DNA of 63,536 nucleotides, taken from the NCBI GenBank assembly GCA_052148715.1, contig JBKQHQ010000213.1, positions 1 to 63,536 of the forward strand. The letters run 5' to 3'. The notes under the pieces are model-generated. The model saw only the letters and a list, made by a program, of their open reading frames with translations, was not told the DNA's origin and made no database searches. This DNA is from JBKQHQ01 sp052148715 (GTDB taxonomy: Bacteria; Pseudomonadota; Alphaproteobacteria; Rhizobiales; Xanthobacteraceae). This document shows, piece after piece, positions 9,694 to 17,374 of this stretch (positions are counted from its first letter, which is position 1; every line of letters begins with the position of its first letter). The translations under genes were made by a program, and so were the position numbers.

Positions 9694-9707
9694 TTGATGT
9701 GGGTCAA
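9694..9707. promoter_or_regulatory. FixK/FNR-type binding box upstream of the pha operon
   Basis: The 14 bases TTGAT-GTGG-GTCAA fit the CRP/FNR-family consensus TTGAY-N4-RTCAA exactly. They lie 51 bp upstream of the phaP start, consistent with activation of the minus-strand operon. Flanking bases extend the symmetry by one (T before, A after). In Bradyrhizobium relatives FixK2 uses such sites to induce genes at low oxygen. Confidence 0.75.
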
Positions 9708-9763
9708 ATTTCGCAGTGTGGCTTGAACAGTGGAGTCTCGAGTCGAAATGCAGCCTCTTCACC

Positions 9764-9905
9764 CGAGAATATGATAGCCCGGGGTCGATGTATTCGATAT
9801 TGCCGGCTAGCGCCGCAGCCGCATCGCTCACGAAAAAGGCCGCCAGATTGCCGATATTCCTCGATGCTCACGAGCCGATGTTCTGGCGTGCAGGTAACAG
9901 GATGG
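9764..9905 (-). pseudogene. Relic of the 3' end of an enoyl-ACP reductase (fabI) gene
   Basis: Reading leftward, the segment encodes TPEHRLVSIE, then after a one-base shift IGNLAAFFVSDAAAALAG and NIEYIDPGLSYS. This aligns with the end of the intact FabI-like protein at 35681-36445 (APTHQLSTVEDVGACAAFFV, then TGGIHNIDGGYSITG). The conserved IDGG is now IDPG, the stop is lost and no more of the gene is recognisable. Its presence directly upstream of phaP suggests this operon once began with a fabI gene, as the second pta-ackA cluster still does. Confidence 0.7.
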
Positions 9906-10340
9906 CGTGTCGAAAGAGTTATGTCTGAGCAATATTGCTCACTCAGTGGCTACCGCGCTGGGACAAAGATTAGACTGATCGCACCGCGTGCCCGTTCGCA
10001 CGTTATAGACGAGCACGAACCGAACCGGCGCGTGTACAGATCTGCCATAGCCCCAGTCGCCTTTGACAAAGGGGAACGATCCAGACTCCTCCGGGCTCGC
10101 CCTCGTCCAGTGACATGCGGCGCGGCCTGAAGATTTTTCTCAGTCAAGTGGAACATCCGCCGGAGCCGCGAATTCACCTAGGTTAACCGATATTATCTCC
10201 TGCCGAAGGGCGCTCGCGTGTGAGCCGGAACGCAACTAGACCTCAATCGCCGGTGGTCTGCGCTGTTCGAAACCGACGCACACAATATTGAATGTCAAGA
10301 ATCTTCGCCCGACAGCCGCCAGATTCTGGAGGAGAGCCAA
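9906..10340. other. Non-coding stretch between the fabI relic and the DUF1269 gene
   Basis: No supportable gene is seen on either strand. The last 15 bases carry a strong RBS (ggaggagagcc) for the plus-strand gene at 10341. Promoters for that gene presumably lie here, but no clear hexamers or second FixK box were found. Confidence 0.5.
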
Positions 10341-10901
10341 ATGGAACGATCGGACGCCGTCATCGCCGTTTTCGCGGATCATCAAGGGGCGGAAGCCGCC
10401 GTCAAGAAGTTGGCCGAGGGCGGCATCGATATGAAACATCTCAGCGTCGTCGGCAAAGGTTACCACACCGACGAAAAGGTCGTCGGCTTCTACAATGCTG
10501 GCGATCGGATCAAGTTTTGGGGTAAGCGCGGTGCCTTTTGGGGCGGCCTTTGGGGCTGGCTCTTTGGCGCGCTGTTCATGACCGTGCCCGTGGTCGGGCA
10601 CGTCGTCGTGCTGGGATACCTCGCTGCTATAGTCGTCTCTGCGATCGAGGGCGCAGTCGTGGTCGGTGGCCTGAGCGTGCTGGGTGCTGCCCTCTACAGC
10701 ATCGGTATCCCGAAAAACAGCGTGGTCGATTACGAGGCTGCCCTGAAGGCTGACAAATTCCTGGTGATGGCGCACGGGCCAGCAGAAGAGGTGGAGCGTG
10801 CGAGGGCTATCCTCAAGACCTTTAATCCATCGCGTCTTGATCTGCATGAAGGCACGAAAGCGGCCGAGCCCGAGAAACACCTCGTTCAAGCGGGTGGCTG
10901 A
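10341..10901 (+). CDS. DUF1269/YflT-type stress membrane protein
   Basis: A 186-residue protein with an N-terminal ferredoxin-like fold typical of heat-induced general stress proteins (AVIAVFADHQGAEAAVKKL, then GIDMKHLSVVGKGYH). A Gly-rich hydrophobic middle of about residues 60-120 starts WGKRGAFWGGLWGWLFGALF and forms one or two membrane hairpins. The second half repeats the alpha/beta motif (YEAALKADKFLVMAHGPAEE). Homologues are common beside PHA, universal-stress and low-oxygen genes in rhizobia. The biochemical role is unknown. GGAGGAG precedes the ATG. It is transcribed away from the pha operon, toward mgtA. Confidence 0.8.
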   Translation: MERSDAVIAVFADHQGAEAAVKKLAEGGIDMKHLSVVGKGYHTDEKVVGFYNAGDRIKFWGKRGAFWGGLWGWLFGALFMTVPVVGHVVVLGYLAAIVVSAIEGAVVVGGLSVLGAALYSIGIPKNSVVDYEAALKADKFLVMAHGPAEEVERARAILKTFNPSRLDLHEGTKAAEPEKHLVQAGG

Positions 10902-10959
10902 ATGGGTGCAGTCGATCTCGTTTTGAAATAAGTCGGACGCAAGCGGCTGTGGGAGGCTC

Positions 10960-11365
10960 ATGGCCCGCCCCGCTCTCGAGGTCGCAGATATTTTCCGCGG
11001 CCTCGGACCGGCATGGCGTGGATGAAGGTCATGAGCGCGATCGAGCGTTGTCGGACGATGGCACTCGGGGGCCGGTGGCCCGTTGCGAGGGCTGCGCCCA
11101 CACCGTCATCGCGTACAACAGCTGCCGCAACCGCCACTGCCCCAAGTGTCAGGGAGCAGCGGCACGAGAGTGGCTTGCCGAACGCCAGGCCGAGCTGCTG
11201 CCGGTGCCGTATTATCACGTCGTGTTCACGCTGCCGGCGCCGCTCCGCGACATTGCCTATCAGAACAAAGCGGTGATCTACGACCTGCTGTTCAAGGCCT
11301 CGGTCGAGACCGTGCTCACGATCGCCGCCGATCCCAAGCACCTGGGCGTCCGCGTCGGTTCCTGC
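10960..11365 (+). pseudogene. IS91-family transposase remnant (N-terminal zinc domain)
   Basis: From ATG 10960 the frame reads MARPALEVADIFRGLGPAWR, then loses about 20 residues and changes frame to MKVMSAIERCRTMALGG and again to VARCEGCAHTVIAYNSCRNR, HCPKCQGAAAREW, then LPVPYYHVVFTLPAPLRD and LTIAADPKHLG. These are the Cys-rich zinc-binding domain and start of the HUH region of IS91-like transposases. It stops near 11365, well before the catalytic tyrosine domain. At least two frame changes and the truncation make it inactive. Only a relic of the element remains, and no terminal sequences were recognised. Confidence 0.8.
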
Positions 11366-11505
11366 TCCGGCACCGGTTCACGGAGCACGACCGCGATCGC
11401 TTATCGGCGATACTATTGGTGACGCGATAGAAAGGAGACGGCCCTGAAACCGATCCACGGCGACGCGGTTTCGAGGCCGTCACCCGCCTAAGGCAAAATG
11501 AGATG

Positions 11506-11700
11506 CAATTTACGCGGCGGCTTTCGGCCGGCGCTGCCTTCTCGATGGCGTGGAGGTAGACGTCGAGCAGGGAGTCCCGCTCATCACGCTCGTTCTGGTC
11601 CTGCTTTCGCAGTCGGATTACTTCGCGCAAGATCTTCACGTCGAAACCGTCGCCCTTCGCCTCCGCGTAGACGTCTTTCTTATCGTCATTCAGTCGGTCC
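11506..11700 (-). pseudogene. Remnant of a gapR (DUF2312) nucleoid-protein gene
   Basis: Minus-strand translation gives DRLNDDKKDVYAEAKGDGFD followed by VKILREVIRLRKQDQNERDE and LLDVYLHA, the hallmark of the GapR/DUF2312 family that binds overtwisted AT-rich DNA. The start of the protein is missing: an in-frame TGA precedes the matching region and the nearest ATG is in another frame. After LLDVYLHA the sequence continues into unrelated codons. It lies among mobile-element debris and is probably an extra, broken copy. Confidence 0.7.
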
Positions 11701-11948
11701 GCTCATGGTTTACTCCGGGTCAATACCGCAGCCCAATGTCCGCGACGAGGATTACCACATCGTTAAACATCTAGACGGCAGCGCGTCGGATCGGTGATAC
11801 TGGATGGATAGCTCTGGGCTTCCGCCAGTACGACATAGGCGACAAGCCAGGATTGGTCCCGGGTTAGGTTGACCGACCGACTTGTCCGGTTTTTGTGCCC
11901 TGTGTCGGCTCACTTGGTCGACGGGATCGGAGCAGGGGAGGCAGCGCA

Positions 11949-12155
11949 ATGACAGATGATCAATTGCGGGAATGGGCGAGCAAGGCCTCGGCCGAGATCG
12001 TAAAGCGTGAAGGCGCAGCCCTGGCTCTGTCCGCGTGTGATCGCAACGAATCCGCTATTGAGGCCGACAGCAATTTACTGGGCATAGCAATCGCCCAAGC
12101 GATCATAGAAGCCTATCGAGCCGGCTTAGCCGCAGCGTCCCGGCGGACATCGTAA
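11949..12155 (+). CDS. Small hypothetical protein (68 aa)
   Basis: A short frame with a good RBS (ggggaggcag, 5 bases before the ATG) encoding MTDDQLREWASKASAEIVKR then an Ala-rich helical C terminus. It is soluble and predicted all-helical, with no recognised domain. Its relation to mgtA, 226 bp downstream, is unclear. It may be real because of the RBS and balanced composition, but could be a leftover of the rearranged region. Confidence 0.45.
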   Translation: MTDDQLREWASKASAEIVKREGAALALSACDRNESAIEADSNLLGIAIAQAIIEAYRAGLAAASRRTS

Positions 12156-12381
12156 CGTCAGATGATTGTGTGGGCGGGCGCGACCGAACTGCGCGGTATT
12201 GACCGACTGATTTGGCAGCCAGAGAAGAGCCGTTCGATAACGTGAAGTGGACCCGCGTGACGGGAGAACTGATCAATCTTCGTGGATCAGGAGTGCGAGG
12301 CAACGAAACAAGGCGGTTCTATGCGATTGCCGCGCGTTGGTGTTTAAGAAGCAAGCGTAGGTCGCGACAGGGGGAGCCATA

Positions 12382-14928
12382 ATGTCTAAGCCCGCGGTCA
12401 AAACGAATTTCCCATTCTGGCAAGTCCCCGTCACGGCACTCCTGGAACAGGTGGCCGCAAGCCCTGACGGACTGAGCAGTGCCGAGGCGGCTAAGCGCCT
12501 GGCACAGTTCGGCCCAAACCTGATCCATGGGGAGCGAAAACGGGCGCTGGTCCTTCAGTTTCTGAGCAAGTTCCGCAACCCCTTGGTCATTATTCTCCTC
12601 ACTGCCAGCGCCCTTTCCGCGTTCACCGGCGACGCCACCAGCTTCTTCATTATTGGTACCATCGTCATCATCAGCGTGAGCCTCGATTTCGTCCAGGAAT
12701 ACCGGGCCGGACAGGCAGCGGAACGACTGCGCCAGTCGGTGGCGGTCCGTGGACAGGTGTTGCGGGACGGCAAGCCCCTTGAGATACCGCTTGCCGAGTT
12801 GGTGCCCGGCGATGTCGCGCTCCTTACCGCCGGCGATCTCGTTCCCTGCGACGGCCGGGTGCTGGAGGCAAGAGACTTCTTGGTCAACCAGGCCCTCCTT
12901 ACCGGCGAACCATTTCCGGTGGAAAAGGCCCCCGGTGAATTGCCGGGAGAGACGGAGATCCTCGCGGCCGGCAACACCGTGCTGTTGGGGACATCGGTGA
13001 TCAGCGGCACGGCCAAGGTGCTGATGTGCCGAACCGGGCAGAATACGGAGCTTGGTGAGATCGCCGACACCTTGATGGCCAAAGCCCCGCCCACCGCCTT
13101 TGAACAGGGTACCTACCGTTTCGGGATCCTCATCATGCGCATGACGGTCCTCCTCGTCCTGTTCGTCCTTCTCGTCAACGGCCTCTTTCACCGCCCCTGG
13201 CTCGAATCGTTCCTGTTTGCCGTGGCCCTGGCGGTCGGACTGACGCCTGAGCTCCTCCCCATGATAGTCTCCGTGACCCTGTCGCGGGGCGCTCTGCGCA
13301 TGGCGGCCGACAAGGTGATCGTCAAGCGGCTCGCCTCGATCCAAAATCTGGGGAGCATGGATGTATTCTGTACCGACAAGACTGGCACCCTGACCGAGGC
13401 CCACATCCACCTGGAACGTCACCTGGACCCCCTTGGTCGGGAATGTCAGCGGGTCCTGGAGCTGGCCTACTTCAACAGCTTTTTTGAAACGGGACTGAAA
13501 AATCCCCTGGATCAAGCGATCCTGGAGCACAAGGAGATTAACGTCAGCGGCTGGCGCAAGATCGATGAAGTGCAGTTTGACTTTGAGCGCCGCCGGGTCT
13601 CGGTGCTCCTCGACAACGGCACCAACAGGCTGCTCGTAGTCAAAGGGGCCCCCGAAGATATCCTGCGTCTGTCGGTCAGCTATGAGTTGAACCAGGAGGC
13701 GGGCCTGCGTCCTTTGGATGACGCGGCGCGCGCGAGCATCAATGCGCAATTCGAGGCCCTCAGTAAAGAAGGCTTTCGAGTGCTGGGGATTGCCTCACGG
13801 CAGGTCGGGACGGATCAAGCTCATGCCGTGGTTGGCGATGAAGCGGAACTGGTCTTTGCGGGCTTCGCCGCCTTCCTCGATCCGCCAAAGGAGAGCGCCA
13901 AGGCGGCCCTGGCCGGACTTGCCGCCGATCGGGTCGCGGTCAAGATTATCACCGGCGACAACGAACTTGTGACCCAACATATCTTCGCGCAGCTCGGCCT
14001 CCCGGTAACGGGTGTGCTTAGCGGTGCTGAAATCCAGCAAATGGATGATCTCGCACTCGCGGCACGCGTAGTGGAGGTCAATCTCTTCTGCCGCGTGGCG
14101 CCTGCCCAGAAAAACCGGGTCATTCTCGCCCTCAAGCGGCGCGGCCATGTGGTGGGGTATCTCGGCGATGGCATCAATGACGCGCCTTCGCTCCATTCGG
14201 CCGATGTCGGCATTTCCGTGGACAGCGCCGTGGACGTGGCCAAAGAGGCGGCGGATATGATCCTCCTGGAGCACGACCTGGGAGTCCTTCATGCCGGCGT
14301 TCTGGAAGGACGGCGCACCTTCGGTAACATCATGAAATACATCATGATGGGCACCAGCTCCAATTTCGGCAACATGTTCAGCATGGCCGGGGCCTCGCTC
14401 TTTCTTCCCTTCCTCCCCATGTTGCCGGCGCAGATCCTGCTCAACAACCTTCTCTACGACGTTTCCGAGCTACCCATCCCGCTGGACCGGGTGGATGACG
14501 ACTACTTGAGCCATCCTCGGCACTGGGACACGAACTTCATCCGCAACTTCATGCTGATTATCGGCCCGGTTAGTTCGGTCTTCGACTTCCTCACCTTCTA
14601 CATCATGCTGGCGGTGTTCCATGCCGGAGAGACGCTCTTCCATACCGGCTGGTTCATTGAGTCCATGGCCACGCAGGTGCTGGTCATCTTCATCATCCGC
14701 ACCCGCAGGAACCCCTTGAGAAGCCGTCCCAATCCGTGGCTCATCGCCTGCTCACTGACGGTGGTGGCGGTGGCCGTGCTGTTGCCGTTCACCCCTGCGA
14801 GCTTGTTTCTCGGTTTCGTGGCGCCGCCGGCTTTTTTCTTCCTCCTTCTCGCTGGCATGCTGCTCTGCTACCTGTTGGCGGTGGAAGGCATGAAACAATG
14901 GTTTTTCCGTCACTTTGCCGCTGAGTGA
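12382..14928 (+). CDS. mgtA: Magnesium-translocating P-type ATPase (MgtA/MgtB type)
   Basis: A full-length 848-residue P3B ATPase importing Mg2+. It shows the N-terminal cation-ATPase motif (GLSSAEAAKRLAQFGPNLI), actuator loop LLTGEPFPVEK, membrane segment VGLTPELLPMIVSVTLSRGA, phosphorylation site CTDKTGTLTEA with Asp332, KGAPEDIL, the hinge GDGINDAPSLHSADVGISVD and C-terminal transmembrane helices from MMGTSSNFGNMFSMAGASLF. GGGGGAGCC precedes the ATG. The 226-bp leader shows no recognised Mg-riboswitch. It is flanked on the right by a decayed, inverted 5' fragment of the H+-ATPase gene at the window's left edge, so the neighbourhood has been rearranged. Confidence 0.93.
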   Translation: MSKPAVKTNFPFWQVPVTALLEQVAASPDGLSSAEAAKRLAQFGPNLIHGERKRALVLQFLSKFRNPLVIILLTASALSAFTGDATSFFIIGTIVIISVSLDFVQEYRAGQAAERLRQSVAVRGQVLRDGKPLEIPLAELVPGDVALLTAGDLVPCDGRVLEARDFLVNQALLTGEPFPVEKAPGELPGETEILAAGNTVLLGTSVISGTAKVLMCRTGQNTELGEIADTLMAKAPPTAFEQGTYRFGILIMRMTVLLVLFVLLVNGLFHRPWLESFLFAVALAVGLTPELLPMIVSVTLSRGALRMAADKVIVKRLASIQNLGSMDVFCTDKTGTLTEAHIHLERHLDPLGRECQRVLELAYFNSFFETGLKNPLDQAILEHKEINVSGWRKIDEVQFDFERRRVSVLLDNGTNRLLVVKGAPEDILRLSVSYELNQEAGLRPLDDAARASINAQFEALSKEGFRVLGIASRQVGTDQAHAVVGDEAELVFAGFAAFLDPPKESAKAALAGLAADRVAVKIITGDNELVTQHIFAQLGLPVTGVLSGAEIQQMDDLALAARVVEVNLFCRVAPAQKNRVILALKRRGHVVGYLGDGINDAPSLHSADVGISVDSAVDVAKEAADMILLEHDLGVLHAGVLEGRRTFGNIMKYIMMGTSSNFGNMFSMAGASLFLPFLPMLPAQILLNNLLYDVSELPIPLDRVDDDYLSHPRHWDTNFIRNFMLIIGPVSSVFDFLTFYIMLAVFHAGETLFHTGWFIESMATQVLVIFIIRTRRNPLRSRPNPWLIACSLTVVAVAVLLPFTPASLFLGFVAPPAFFFLLLAGMLLCYLLAVEGMKQWFFRHFAAE

Positions 14929-14989
14929 CGCCGAAAGTCCGGCCCGAGCGCAATTAGTCCAATGATCGACGCACCGTTTCTGACGAACT

Positions 14990-15335
14990 TAATCACTTGG
15001 GATTGCTACCCAGTAAATGCCAAGATCATTGCACAGATCTATACCGACATTACCGCTAACACTGCCGCAATGAAGGGGACATGAGCATCACGACAAGTAT
15101 CCCGCAACTCTCGAGGCCTGGGGCATGGCAAAGCATGAAACCCAACGCCGATTAGCCCAAGGCTTCCGCATCCAAGCCGGGATCGAAACCCACCGCCAAC
15201 GACGATCCCAAATCCCTTCCCATGCCGGACGTGGAGAAAAAACTGGGGTCGTCGGCGGACGGCCTCAGTCAAGCCGAGGCGCAAAAACGACTGATCAAAA
15301 TATGGGCCGAACGAGTTGAAGAAAAGAAGACGTGA
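14990..15335 (+). pseudogene. Inverted decayed copy of the hydrolase-end / H+-ATPase-start junction
   Basis: This plus-strand segment mirrors minus-strand 270-630. It contains a counterpart of the hydrolase stop (gctacccagtaa against gctgcccagtaa), the spacer with ACGACAAGTATCCCGCAACT identical in both, and a decayed ATPase start whose frames still read MPDVEKKLGSSADGLSQAEA then QKRLIK and VEEKKT before a TGA. The original ATG is gone and several indels break the frame. It ends abruptly at gaaaagaagac. It is thus a truncated second copy of the same gene junction, lying in opposite orientation about 14.3 kb away. Confidence 0.85.
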
Positions 15336-15371
15336 CCTCTGTCGGTCGCGGTGCCCTTTGTCGGCGCGGCG

Positions 15372-16313
15372 TCACTTTTGCCGCGTTTGCTCCAATTCGC
15401 TGTCGAGCGTCGCTCCAACGAGTACAATGATCGTTGAAATCCAGATCCAGGTCATGAACACGATGGCGGCGCCCAGCGATCCGTAAGTTTTGTTGTAGTT
15501 CCCTAAGCGCGTCGCGTACCAAGAGAACAGGACGGAAGTGATGACCCACGCCACCGTTGCGCAGGCACTGCCCCAGGTGACCCAGCGAAAGCGCGCGTTG
15601 GTCCGGCTTGGCCCGTAGCGGTAGAGAATGGCAAGTCCGAAATCGACAACGACGAAAAGCGCCGGCCAGCGTGCCAGGCGGACCAACCTGTCCATCGCCG
15701 GTCTCAGCCCAATATAGTCCAGCGCGGCCGGCAAAACCGCAACCGTTACGAGCAAAAGAAGCGTCAATACCAAAGCCCCAATGGTGACCGCGAGTGACAT
15801 TACGTGCAACTTGATGAGCCCGCGGCGTTCGCGTTCGCCGAAAACGACATTCAATACATCGAATATGGCCTTCATGCCCGCGTTGGCGCTCCAGATCGAA
15901 ATCGTTAAACTGGCGGCGAAGGCAAGGCTCAAGACGCTGTTGCCCTGCGATATCAGTTGATCGATCTCGTTACCGATGACCTCGACCGCCCCTGCAGGCA
16001 GGATGTTCGATAGGGCGTCGAGTTGCTTTGCAATGGTGCTCGGATCGGAAAAAAGCCCATAAACCGAGACCAGTGCCGCGATCGCCGGAAAGAGGGCGAG
16101 AATAATATAGAACGTCACCCCGGCGGCGAGCGTCACCAAACGATGCTCAGAAATGTTGCGCAACGCGCCGAGCAACAACCCCTTCGCAGTGCTAAACCAG
16201 GTGACGCCCCGAGGCGCTCGCTCATTCCGGCGAGGCCGTCGGCCATTAACGTCGGTTAAACCGGTTCTTGTCACGGCGACGAACCCCAAGGCTCCAACCA
16301 GGCAACAGCGCAA
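15372..16313 (-). CDS. YihY/BrkB-family inner-membrane protein
   Basis: A 313-residue polytopic protein with six or so membrane segments. Family motifs include LAAGVTFYIILALFPAIAAL (Ala-Gly-Val-x-Tyr and a proline in the helix), SIWSANAGMKAIFDVLNVV, RWVTWGSACATVAWVI and the C-terminal YNKTYGSLGAAIVFMTWIWI. YihY proteins are widespread inner-membrane proteins of uncertain function, once called ribonuclease BN by mistake. The start may be further in: the first 38 residues are basic and non-hydrophobic, and no clear RBS settles it. It faces the ATPase relic. Confidence 0.88.
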   Translation of the reverse strand: MRCCLVGALGFVAVTRTGLTDVNGRRPRRNERAPRGVTWFSTAKGLLLGALRNISEHRLVTLAAGVTFYIILALFPAIAALVSVYGLFSDPSTIAKQLDALSNILPAGAVEVIGNEIDQLISQGNSVLSLAFAASLTISIWSANAGMKAIFDVLNVVFGERERRGLIKLHVMSLAVTIGALVLTLLLLVTVAVLPAALDYIGLRPAMDRLVRLARWPALFVVVDFGLAILYRYGPSRTNARFRWVTWGSACATVAWVITSVLFSWYATRLGNYNKTYGSLGAAIVFMTWIWISTIIVLVGATLDSELEQTRQK

Positions 16314-16689
16314 CTCGAGCTGGCCACGGCAGCGATTTTCTCACGCGAACTCTGCCTCCGCCAATCCCCAACTCCGTCTATCGTTCCTGGTCCCAAACCC
16401 TTATCGGTTAACGGACTGCTGCCGGGCCGAGCCGCCGGTCCGTTTCCGGCGCCATCCGGTTGCGGTGGGAGATTTTGATCATCGTCCCTTAGTTTCCTCG
16501 CTAGGGGCCTCGGAGAGCGATAGCTTTAACCTCGCGACGCTCTCAATCCGTCGCGCAAAGTGCGAGAGATGCCACCTTCCCTGCCACAGAATTGATCCTG
16601 ATCAATGCGACGCCTGAAAATGAACGTGACGCCGGCCGGGGCAAGGCGCCTCGCCATCGTGATCCTCGTCTATGCCACCCTTGCCAAAG
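16314..16689. other. Non-coding stretch upstream of yihY
   Basis: No gene can be supported here. Several open frames exist but their translations are Arg/Pro-rich without family resemblance. It probably holds the yihY promoter; no clear elements were recognised. Confidence 0.4.
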
Positions 16690-17028
16690 CCTGGCGCATG
16701 GGTCCCCGTTCATTTTGGTGATCGCACCTTACAATGCGCAGGCCTTTGAGCTTCAGGATCGGCTACCCGGTGCGAGGGTAGGTACCGTCGACAAGTTTCA
16801 GGGACGATCGTCATTTATTCGATGACCACATCCAGCCACGCCGATGCCCCACGCGGCATGGAATTTCTATACAGCCCAAACCGGCTAAATGTTGCGACAT
16901 CACGGGCAAGATGCATATGCGTTCTGGTCGGTTCGCCTGCCGTATTCGAGGCGGAGTGCAGGACGCCACGGCAGATGCAACTGGCGAACGCCTATTGTCG
17001 GTATCTGGAGATGGCGACGGTGATCTAA
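16690..17028 (+). pseudogene. Relic of the C-terminal helicase domain of a RecB-like nuclease/ATPase
   Basis: Two frames carry the end of a superfamily 1 helicase (AAA_12 type). The first reads ILVIAPYNAQAFELQDRLPG and ARVGTVDKFQG. The second reads VIYSMTTSSHADAPRGMEFL, YSPNRLNVATSRAR, then LVGSPAVFEAECRTPRQMQL and a natural-looking end at ATVI. The bases coding the conserved QEAPV between FQG and VIYSM are deleted near 16800-16812, breaking the frame. The rest of the gene is absent. It resembles the C terminus of TM0106-type nuclease/helicase fusions. Confidence 0.7.
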
Positions 17029-17304
17029 AGGCGGCGCCGCGCCGCAAGGTCGGCCAGCCGGCCGCGACACAGAGCCGGACTACCTTCGGTTCTTGATCTT
17101 CCGGCATCAGAGCCTTCGCGATTTTCAAATCATCTCCGCTTTGTCTCGGGCTCGCAAATACGAAACCTGAGCGCCGCGTTTGAGAAAGTCGGATTGACGA
17201 GCAGCACCAAAGTTTGCGTCCCCGGCGCGTCCCCATGGCAAAATGCGTGCTGGGCGCACCTTAGGGTTATCAGCTATATAGTATTGATTTTTAAGGGATA
17301 ATCT

Positions 17305-17374
17305 TGGTGCCCAGGGGCGGAATCGAACCACCGACACCGTGATTTTCAGTCACGTGCTCTACCGGCACCCGGGC
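17305..17374 (-). tRNA. tRNA-Phe(GAA)-like remnant, probable attachment site
   Basis: The minus strand has a paired acceptor stem (GCCCGGG with CCTGGGC, one G-T), an anticodon arm with loop CTGAAAA (anticodon GAA at plus-strand 17345-17347), a T arm GGTGG-TTCGATT-CCGCC, and an encoded CCA at 17307-17305. The 5' half of the D arm is missing, making the unit 70 rather than 76 bases. It therefore looks like a recombined att scar rather than a working gene. The tyrosine-recombinase frame runs into it and uses TGA of the anticodon loop as its stop. Confidence 0.7.

Noticed and set aside
9699..10177. Open frames in the phaP upstream region
   Set aside because: Compositions are Arg/Ser-rich without similarity. 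The only recognisable coding trace is the fabI relic on the minus strand.
12156..12381. Possible Mg-sensing riboswitch or leader peptide before mgtA
   Set aside because: No recognisable M-box pairing pattern or proline-rich leader ORF was seen in the 226 bases.
12319..13749. A 476-codon frame antisense to mgtA, and similar long antisense frames over glycosyltransferases, kinases and the RND gene
   Set aside because: Long antisense frames are expected in high-GC coding DNA. Their translations lack domains and the sense genes are unambiguous.
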